Of a DNA stretch of 64,000 nt, positions 54,701 through 64,000 are shown piece by piece. The position numbers were made by a program, and so were the translations under genes. Below the pieces are notes generated by a model. That model was given only the letters and a program-made list of their open reading frames with translations, was not told the origin of the DNA and did not search any database. Source of the DNA: Callaeas wilsoni (taxonomy: Eukaryota; Chordata; Aves; Passeriformes; Callaeidae); assembly GCA_013398955.1 (NCBI GenBank), contig VWPU01004896.1, positions 116,910 to 180,909 on the forward strand, given 5' to 3'. Within the stretch, counting starts at the first letter, position 1; each line of letters opens with the position of its first letter.

Positions 54701-55849
54701 AGAAGCTATTAATTATAGCCTCCAAAATTAAAACAAAATTAACTTTCCCATGCCCTTAAATGCCTTTCTCAGTATATTTGTTTCTTGTCAGTTTTAATGG
54801 AAGAAGGTGAAAAATGGCACTCAGCACTGGATCTGCCAGAACTTTACTATTCATGACACAGCACCTAATGGGACAGTACAAGAGACCTGGTTTGAACAAC
54901 ATAATTTTAAAAAATGGGCTAAGAGGGGAATAGACAAATTAATTTTGCAAAATAAAAATATTTTTTAATTCCTACCAACTTCTGGGTTTGAATTCTATGT
55001 AGTTTAGAAAACTTAAAAACAATTCTACAGGTTGATCCTTGCTCACCCCAGTATTCATATCCCATACTGAACTTCCTTTTTTTTTACAGGAAAGCAAGGG
55101 TTTCCCTGATTCAAAATGCCTTTTAGTTCATCTTAGGAAGAGAGACTTTAAAACACAAAACTGAATTTGGCAGAAATATTTTTAATTTTTATAAAATGGA
55201 GACCTGCAAGTAAATTCAATTTGTGGTCAAAAGAAACACAGTGTTTCAGTCAAATGCATGGTGGGAAAGCTCAAAGTGCCTGTAAAATGTGCTCACTGAT
55301 GCAAATGCTTAAAACATTATCTACTGCCAGTAGCTGCACCACTGGCAGTAGACTACAAGTGCAGAAAATTTCTATCTACTATAGCAGAAAACTGACACTT
55401 TATACATGCTTATAACTGGGCAGAAAAAGCCTAGCAAGAGGAATAAAGGCATTTTCAATATATATAACAACAAAAATCAAGTTTTGGAAAAAAAATTTCA
55501 TCTACTATAAAGTCTTATGTTACTGAATTGGTGGTGATGAATAAAAACATTTTTAAAATTGCGTTTGCTATAGGTTTTTAATTATCTCTAATATAATGAG
55601 CCTTAAAAAAGAAGACCTGAGATGTATAGGGTTGAAAGCAAAGAAATAGTGTTATAGTGGCCATCTAGCTGTTCTGATCTCCATAGTTCTCAGTCCTGAA
55701 TTTTGCAATTCATTAAATATCTTAGACTGTCTGTAAACATTTCCATCAAATCTACTCATATTAGGTGAAAATCACGTATTTTATTAAGTCATTCTTTCTT
55801 TTTACTGTCATGCCTCAGTGTCAGATGAACATTTCTCATTATCTGCTGA
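48713..55849. other. Intergenic stretch without a recognisable gene
   Basis: AT-rich, without a transposon I can name. It contains the perfect hairpin at 55320. A less AT-rich patch at about 54400-54640 has no clear open frame or family signature. Confidence 0.65.
55320..55352. repeat. Perfect 12-bp inverted repeat with 9-nt loop
   Basis: TCTACTGCCAGT, then the loop AGCTGCACC, then ACTGGCAGTAGA. The arms are exact reverse complements. The hairpin is too short for a microRNA precursor, and no T-run follows to suggest an RNA polymerase III terminator. Confidence 0.9.
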
Positions 55850-56240
55850 CAGACTAACTCTACAAGAGTTGCAACTAGAAAGTTTCTTTCATAAATCTGT
55901 ATGGAGCAGTAAAGTCCTGATGGGCTCTGCATAGCCACTTTCCAGCCATTTGGCCCCCAGCATGTACTGTCAAGACTTGGCACTGCCCCTTGTGGATATA
56001 ATGAGATTCCTCTCTGCTCTATTCTCCAGCCTGATCCAGACCATCTAAATGGCAGCACAACCTCTTGGTGTACAGTGTTGTGTAGTAACACTTCAGCAGT
56101 TTTGTACTGCCTGCAAATCTGCTGAGGGTGCACTCTGTCCCATCACCAGGTGACTGACAAATAGGTTGAACAGTACAGGCTCAAGAATCAATGCCCAGGG
56201 TACACATCAATTAGTGACTTGTCTCCAACTGAACTTTGTG
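55850..56240 (-). mobile_element. Old, highly diverged CR1 fragment
   Basis: The segment containing CCAGGTGACTGACAAATAGG, TTGAACAGTACAGGCTCAAG and TTGTCTCCAACTGAACTTTG matches the reverse-complement CR1 RT region in a degraded state. The left part (55850-56100) is more eroded and its boundary is uncertain. It seems older than the copies at 36.6 and 45 kb. Confidence 0.7.
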
Positions 56241-59200
56241 TTGTAATGTTATTCTTCACCAATTAGCATAAAAACTTCAGTTTGTTGGCTTGAAATTAAT
56301 TATTTATATTTTTCTTCGTTCAACAAATTCTATAAATATTAATACAATTAAATAATTTGTGAGTACAGTTTTTGTATTTGACCAGTGGCCATCAGAAACT
56401 TTCTGCAGGAACATGAAAAAGACATATGAGTACTCTAAAGCCTAAGAGCACAGGGATTTTAAACAGGAACTATCTAAAGACAGGTTTAAGTTACCGTGTC
56501 CTCAATCTGTGGCACGAATTTCTAAAGAGGTTTCTGTACTGGGTTATCTTTGTGCTATTAACAATACTATGCATATTTTATCACCATTTCCCTTTTGACA
56601 GAACTAGGTCTCCACAAACACATACAGATCTGGAAGCAGAGTACAAGTGTTTTAAAGCAAACATCTCAAATATAAATCTAAACCACTGCAATTGGTTTTA
56701 CCATTACTGACCTTGTATTACGTAGGGAGGTTATGCTGGATTTTCTTTCTGATACTAGTATTGCAATAAGAAGCCAAAATTTTAAGACTCCTTCTGAAAG
56801 CAAACCAAATTCTGTCATGAATCACTTTTTCCACTTCAAATTGCTAATAAAGCATGTAGGGAACATGCCCAAATTCTGAATCTACAGGCTACAGACCCTT
56901 GCCATGAGACCAAAGAGTCTTTCTATTCATAATCCCACTTTTTAGTTCATTTAGGTCACATACAATTACATGTGTATTTTTAAGAACATTATCCAGAGAA
57001 ATTGTGTAAGTTAGTGATGTCACATTTCTGACATCAGGATTTTCGGCATGTAAGTTGACGTGCTCCTACACCATCAAGGTCTGTGTCACTGGAGTTTTAA
57101 CTCCATTAAGTGACCTTTAGATGAAATAGATCTAAAGGCAAGTGCAATTCAAAAAAAAGATTAAAAGAAAGAAAAAACCTTGGTCCATTCAGATTAGTGA
57201 TGTAAAGGGAGAAATGAAGCAACAACCCAAGAAATATCCTTGTGAAAATGTATTTTTTAATTCCCCATGCCTTAAGTGGTTTCAGGCAGCTCAGGAAGGA
57301 CCAGGTCAACTTCTAATATACTAAGCAGAGTTCTGCTGCCAAGGATGTATTACTCAAAAGGTCCTTCATATAGCTCAAGGCATAGAGAGTTTAATTTAGT
57401 TACATCCAATTTATGCAATTAGCAGGGTAAAAGATGAGCTATGCTTCTGGAGCCAAGGCTGACCAATAGCTAGATTCATATTGTACACATTGATCCCTTG
57501 CTATTTATAAGTGATTTGACAAGTACTGTAGCATGCATTTTACACGTGTCTGGCTGGGTGTCATTCTGTGCTCACTCAGAGTATTCATGCCTATGCAGGT
57601 ACTGCAACCCATGTGTCACAGGACTTAACTAAATGTCTTAACACCTCAAACGCTGCACATACAAATCTGCTGTTAGTTTAAAGGAAATAAAATTTTCAGA
57701 AACAGCCATTCAAAAGAAAGTCCACAAGGAAACGCTTTTAAAATGTGTCATACTAGATATTTGCTTTTTAGATTGTGTTCATCTTCAGTGAAATAAGTAT
57801 CTGCTCACATTATTAAACATCAATTAAAAAATGTAATGCAGTGAAATTTATTAAAACACACAGCTACAAAATAAATATGGAAATTGTGACTGAGGTATCT
57901 TACAATATGAGAAGAAAAAATGAATTGAGTCACTCTTCTTTTAATTGTATGCACATTCACAAAATACAAATTCAAGACAGATAAAAAATAACACCAAAAA
58001 GAACATTGTTCATTTATAATATCTACTGAGATAGTTTTAAGCCTTTCTTGTTACTTGTAAAGAAACTGTTGAGGCTCTTGCACCTAAAATTAGACTTACT
58101 CTATCAGTTATGTTTGTGTTCTTGGCTGCGACATCCCTGGCTGTGCAGCCCCTGCACTGCACTCTCGTGTGCTGGTGTGGTAATGCAATATCTCACTACT
58201 ACTTGCTTCAATAGTCTCTTCTATACGGAGATGCACCACGGGAAAGGAGTGACATAGCCGTTACCAGCATGGGAGAGAACTCCCTGGACTTAATGTTTTG
58301 CTGCTAGAGGATTTAGCAAGAAAAAAGGGATTTCACACACCTGCAAGTGTTCTTTTCTGAACTGGCACTGTAGATCAGGAGTACTAAATATTTATTTTGC
58401 AAATAAAACTGACTGAAGAGAAAGCAGTAAGACAAGCTGTTACTATCACATTATGGTTCAACAATAATTATTCATAGAATAATAACAAAACGGTTATTTT
58501 AAGTGTAAAGAACCTACTATAACTCATCATGCAATTCCATCTTTTGGCCGTAATAGGAATCGAGATACTCAATTCCTTCATAACAACGTGTGTTTCTTGG
58601 CTTTATCAGACCTATATTTATCTTACCTATAATGACTGTGACCACAATGGTGCACTTCTGAATGAAATCTAGTGAGCTGTTGATATGGTGGTGATCGGTG
58701 AAAGGCTGGATGCAATAATCCAGGGCATCTCTTGCAACCTTAAGGATTCTGGGATTCTAACTACACCAGTAACCTACTGGCCATCACCTCAATCCTGCAG
58801 ATGTTTCCATTCTTATAATCAGTTGCAGTTATGCTTTTAAGGCAGCACCAGGAATCTTAAAATAATTTTTAAAACATTTGAATAATGTGCTATCTCTACT
58901 GCTATGCTACAAAATCAACATTTAGAAAGCCTGGGAAAAACTGTTTAGCTAATTTTTGATTATGCAATTGTGATGCTTATTTGCATATATTACGTTGGTA
59001 AAAACATGTATTGAGGAAAAGAGGAAAGGGATTGATAGGGGATCATCTTAAAAAGCAATACAATAGCTGTAATCCACAACTATGTCTAACAATGGAAAAA
59101 CTCTAGCTGCAGTCCTTTCTGCAATGTTACTAATGGTTGCTGTGGTAATAACTGTCATTAATACAAAACTGAAACAGAGAGCATCTGGAAACTCACAGCT

Positions 59201-62200
59201 CAGTCTGCAGTATCTCTAGTGTTAAATTTCCAATGTAAAAATTTCTCACCCATAAATCATATTCTCTCAATCCTTTTCTGCCTCCCACCCAGCTGCACCT
59301 CCACCCACCCTACTTCAAGGCTGTACTGTTTGTGCAAGGTAATGTTCATTGCTGCATATAGTAAGATGATTCTACCTTCTGTTACCCAACAGTTCTTCTT
59401 TTTCAATCCATATCATTAATAGTTAGTCACAGAGCTATTATTCATTCTCTGAACTCCTAAAATGAGATATCACTGAAAGGTTTATATCCTTAGCAACTGC
59501 ACATAATATGGAGAACTGTATTTTGCTCAGCCATATCATCACATGTTTCTATTTCTGCTTGCAAACAGACTCTTGTTGTTGTTAAAGAACGGGTGTCAAC
59601 AACAAGCTTCAACAGGGTATTTCAAACCAGTTAATATGCACAGCAGGTCTTTACCTCCCCAGCAGTGTCACTAGTTTGAATGACTGCAGTCTTTCAGCCC
59701 AAAAGTAGATTTCTCTACCAGCTCGTACCTATTAACCCTTGGTTCTACTATAAAAATATACATAAGCATATACATATAAATATGTATATATGGGTTTGCC
59801 TTAAATAATTCTGTGTCCTAATATGTAGAAACAAGGCAGATATGTTAAACTGCCTGAAATATTTGATGGCATAGTGATAATTACTCCTGTAAATACAGAT
59901 GCTTATTTTAAAATTTTATATTTCCTGTATTTTACTTTAATTATTTACTATATCTTCCTTCATTTTACTCCATATGCACAGTAAAAAATACCCCCAAATA
60001 GAAGAGATAAGACTGTGACAGTCTTTATAGAAAATATAATTGTTTCAATAGTCATAATCAGATTTTATATGTACTAGGAAAGAACATGCAGGATACGCAA
60101 GACAAGAACTTTAAAAAATATCGTATCCAGCTTTACCTACATGTTTGCATTAACATACTTTTCTATAAAAAAGGAAGATGTTTTGGAAGACTTCCTTCTG
60201 TTATACTAAACATGAAGGGAATTCAGTGGTCAGCTGGTCTTTCAACATACACCCAACCTGGACAGACCCTCTCTCATAAATAATTTATCCGTTTCCTAAG
60301 ACAGTAACAATGTTCCAAATAAGGCAAGTCATAAGGTCAGAGAAATCTACAGCGGCACGAATACTTAAAAGCTGACATCTCTGTAAGGAAATTCTCCATT
60401 TGATAAGGAAAATATGTCCACTTCAAATCTCATCTCTTTTTTCTGGATGCTTTTTGGCCAGAATTGAGAGTGGATTTCTTGAAATTCTACATTCCTTTTA
60501 GATCAATCAGTCTTCAAAAGCACTACAAGGAATCAAAAATCCACAAACTTAGTACAACTATTACCTCCTTACACAAGAGGAACTTTTGTTCATGCAGTGG
60601 TAGAGTAACATTGTGTTCCATGCAGAAACCTAGCTGGTATGGTCTTTGCTTTCCATTTCCATATATACATCATGTTAAAAAAGCAAAACCAAAACCAAGC
60701 CCAACAAAGCTTAAAAAATCATATGTGGAGTTATTTATTACAAAGTACTACAGTTTTGCTCCATTTGTCCCTCTTTTTGTTGTTCTTCTGCCAGACCCTC
60801 ACTTTCTTAAACCTTTCCTAAAGAAAGTCAGAGCCACTGCCTCTTACAGTCATAAATACTTTACCTGCAAAACAAAGAGACAGAATGACTTGAATTTTGA
60901 ATTAGGGACATGAGAACTACAGGGGCCACTGTTGTTCCTTCAGGCTTCAAAGACAGCCAGAAAAGTCCACTACCCTTTTTCTCAAAGGATGTTATCTACT
61001 TAGACAGCACATGGTGGTTTTCTGTAGGCCTAGGTCTTCTGAAGGAAGGCAGAAATACGGCAGCAGGTGAGGTAATGTTTCTTGAGGAGCACAGGGTAAA
61101 TTCAGGGCTCTGAAGGGATAGCATTAATAGCAAAATGGGACAAAGATGCGGGGAAGTACTTAACACTTACACTAGAGTATGTCTGTCTATATTTTTTTAA
61201 AACAAAGAAGATTAAATCACAGAGAGGACAAATTAAATAAATTTGTCCATATTACACACCACTCCTACTTCTATCAAAATGGTATTCCCAGGTATATATA
61301 CACCTGGTATGCCAAGCTCTTCAAAACAGTGCCTCTTCAGTAACTCTCCTAGAAAAAGTATATTTTTGGCCTTGAGAGGTAGAGGATATTTAGTAATACC
61401 TCCAACTGAATTTGTCTGTTGGACATAGATATATGTGTATCTATCATGCATATATTCACACAGTTGCACATACAGTTATCAACCTTTCCATTTCTTCCTC
61501 CCATTGAAAATGCTACAAAAGTCTCTCTTGTCAGTTATCTTTAATGAAAATAGAAAAGGATTGTTTTTAATAGCAAATACTTTATTGTTATAATCGCAGT
61601 TATCCATTCCTTTAGTTAGTTGTTATTGCCCATGGAGATTATTCTCAGTCTTTCCCCAGTGACGCTCTATTTGTCTCTATTCCGGGCATTAATCCAAGTC
61701 CAAAGATAGGAATGAAAATTAGAAGCTCTTCCTACATAGCTTTCCTTTTTAGCAACTTCATGCAGGCTCCACATTAGCAACTTCTAACTTCTCTCAGATT
61801 TCTTCCTACATAAGTCATTCTCCAAATGGATCAAAAGTGGAAAAAAAGCAGCTCAATGCTCAAAGGGATATTATCCTTTAACTTCTTACTGAAAATACTT
61901 CTTTTTCCTTTTTTATTCAAATTCAAATAAAGATAGTAGATTGGGGGGGAGGGCTGTGGTTGTTTACTTGAAGCATTTTCTATAGCATATACTACATTAA
62001 TATATGAGATAAAATATTAATGGATTTTTCTTCACAGTATTTCCATAAAATGGAAAATATCATTGCCCTCATTTTAGCAGTAGGGAACTCATGCACAGAT
62101 AGTGAACTGCATGTGCAACACCATAAGAGAAGAATCAGGAATGCCTTTCTGAAAATACAATCGTTTTCATTCCTAATTTTTGTCAGTGTTTTGGAAAATA

Positions 62201-63919
62201 TTGCTATATCTTTTTACTGTTGTTCCATGATGTTAATTAAATGGAGTGTTGAATGCAACTTTTTAATTTGATCTAATTCATCACACTATATTAATGGATA
62301 GAAGCTCAGTTATGGGTCGTGATTTATTCTGCCAAATGTTAACAAACAAACCAGTTGGAAAAGCTAATAATAAGTATTAAGTAACCAATAAAAAGTAGAT
62401 AACTAAATTTAATTCACTCTTAGTCTGAATTAATTGACAGCAAGTCTATTTTGAAGCAGGAGACAGAACTAAGGTGTCACTGTAACCATCTGTCGTACAT
62501 GCTTTGACAAAGAGGAGAGATTTGTAAGGTACATCCACATCCTACTGTTAATGGAAAATCTCTGTATGTTACACGGAGCCCCTACATACCAGTAGGAGTA
62601 TGTTGGACTAAACATTGCTCTCTATATGTTTACCAAATCTCTTGTCTTATATCAAGAAGATACTTAAAAGGAGATCTACTGTTTTACTGAACTTCAGTGG
62701 AAACAGTATTTACATGTAGCTCTTCAACCTCTAAAATAAAATCAACGACTCTTGCCAGATACTTTTCGGCTGCATTTCACAATGTAATGTTTTCATTTGG
62801 GATTAAAATTAGCAATCAGATATGATTACAAAGTGAATAGTGATTGGGAAGCACTTAATCACCTAACTAAGATAAAACATTAGGATTGGCAAATCAGAAA
62901 ATGTTTCTGAAAGAAAAATAGAAGAGATTGCAAATGCTGTCAAAAGAGAAGCTAAATGGCAGGGAAGTCATTAGCAAAATAATACTTGATAAGCCTGATT
63001 GCCTCCTACTTATTTTTGCCTAACCATTTAAAAATTATCCCTTCCCATGGTCCTTTCTAGTTTTCTCCCTCTTTCTTCCCCTGGCTAGTCCTTTTGGCAG
63101 AACGAAAACTACCTCCTCTACTCCTTCTCAAAAGATATCAGTCTTCACTTCCTAATGGATTCCAAACCTGCATTACTGCAGAACCAACTACAGGATGCAT
63201 ACAAACAAGTCTGTCACACCTACAAATAACAAAAACACACAAGAAGTATAACAAAGTAATCCATTACATCCCACAGGTGTATGGAATTGGTTAGCTCTTC
63301 TGCTAGAGTCATACAATACCATAGAGCATTTAGGAGTTTCACCATTGACTGCTCTTTGCCCAAGATTTCATCATTAATAGTGTCTCTATAAATCATATTT
63401 TAGAATAACAAACAAGCAAAAACTTGTGAGGAGTTCATCGTTTCCAAAAGGATAGCAAAAATATTCTGCCCCTTGGTACATCATAACTAAACTATAATCA
63501 GTTTGCTGCTTGTAACACTTTATACTATAAATATCTTAAATACTTACATAGCATCATTCAAACACCAACTTTCTGGACCAGATTTGCAGTATCTTATCTC
63601 ACCACTCTGCATAGAAACAGAGAGAAACAGGAGTTTGAAAGTGGTCAAGACTCATAACTGGAGAAGCAATTGTAAGGAATGCCAGCTTACAAAGATGGTC
63701 CTGAACAAGTCAACAAAAGACAGCAGTTTGACTAATCTCTGACACAATCATCTTAATTATTTTCCATAAGTTTTGTCATGTTTTTGTAATATGACACTCT
63801 ATCACTTGATTTTATCTTTATTTTCCATCCCTGATAAATCTTTTTGGGCATGGCAAAACGCCCACAATGCGTTTCTGAGCATTTCTTTGCAGTTGCCCCT
63901 GCGTTGGTAGGCAGAAAGC
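56241..63919. other. Intergenic stretch leading to the CpG island
   Basis: AT-rich apart from the CR1 tail at 58690. The longest open frame (60464-60913, about 149 codons, no ATG at its start) is biased toward Lys, Phe and Ser as expected from composition and has no recognisable domain. A few less AT-rich patches, for example 58050-58270, are unassigned. Confidence 0.65.
58690..58758 (+). mobile_element. CR1 LINE 3'-end fragment, plus strand
   Basis: GGTGATCGGTGAAAGGCTGG, then a decayed middle and CAACCTTAAGGATTCTGGGATTCTA resembles the CR1 sense 3' end with two terminal octamers (ATTCTRKG type). About 70 bases, 5'-truncated. Confidence 0.8.
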
Positions 63920-64000
63920 CTCTCTTTCCGCTGCGCCGGCTCAGTGTGGGCAGCGCTGGGGGGCGGTGGCGGAGCGGGGCGGCGGAGCGGAGCGGGGCGG
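63920..64000. promoter_or_regulatory. Edge of a CpG island with GC boxes, probable promoter of the next gene
   Basis: Composition jumps from AT-rich to almost pure G+C. There are many CpG dinucleotides and three GGGCGG Sp1-type boxes (63961, 63977, 63995) inside a GGCGGAGC-type repeat. This is the signature of a vertebrate CpG-island promoter or first exon cut by the window end. In mammals the gene after SCN2A on the same strand is CSRNP3, a transcription factor gene, so it is the likely owner; that is inference from synteny. Strand of transcription cannot be read directly. Confidence 0.7.

Noticed and set aside
55320..55352. MicroRNA precursor
   Set aside because: The stem is only 12 bp and pairing does not extend into the flanks.
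60464..60913. A 149-codon open frame in the intergenic desert
   Set aside because: It starts without ATG, is rich in Lys, Phe and Ser as expected from base composition, and shows no domain, splice or promoter context.

Overview
ORGANISM AND OVERALL NATURE. This is AT-rich vertebrate nuclear DNA with long introns, canonical splice sites and degenerate CR1 LINE copies of the avian/sauropsid type, several ending in the CR1 3' terminal octamer. I read it as a bird genome, or less likely another sauropsid. Nothing in it is bacterial, plasmid or viral. LAYOUT. (1) Positions 1-35.7 kb hold the 3' half of one voltage-gated sodium channel alpha-subunit gene on the + strand. Fourteen coding exons (1931-33584) run from domain II S1 to the stop codon and are followed by a 3'UTR of about 2.1 kb. 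The exon sizes (239, 174, 357, 486, 121, 155, 174, 123, 282, 54, 138, 105, 271 and a terminal exon) and phases fit the conserved SCN architecture. The C-terminal tail ([12 protein letters not shown], then a lysine/glutamate-rich end with KGKDIRE), the [13 protein letters not shown] end of the first exon and the likely downstream gene favour SCN2A (Nav1.2) over SCN3A, SCN1A or SCN9A. (2) From 35.7 to 63.9 kb is a gene desert with five CR1 fragments, short tandem duplications and a perfect hairpin. I found no credible protein-coding gene there. (3) The last ~80 bases are a GC-box-rich CpG island edge, probably the promoter of the next gene. In mammals CSRNP3 lies downstream of SCN2A on the same strand, which makes it the best guess. 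HOW THE PARTS WORK TOGETHER. The exons encode the second half of a channel: domain II with the Glu of the DEKA selectivity filter, the II-III linker with the ankyrin-G/CK2 axon-initial-segment motif, domain III with the filter Lys, the III-IV linker with the IFM fast-inactivation gate, domain IV with the filter Ala, and a C-terminal domain with EF-hand-like region, calmodulin-binding IQ motif and a PPSY (Nedd4-type) motif. One intron (28379-30109) has AT-AC rather than GT-AG ends, a known oddity of this family. The terminal exon is broken in frame exactly at a single ambiguous base (33128), where about 31 bases are missing compared with the family; this looks like an assembly gap, not a pseudogene. 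WHAT I DID NOT FIND. There is no tRNA, rRNA, CRISPR array or novel system. The points most worth a second look are the cluster of radical substitutions in domain IV S2, the AT-AC intron, the 55-nt alternating purine-pyrimidine tract in the 3'UTR, and two candidate conserved non-coding blocks inside introns.
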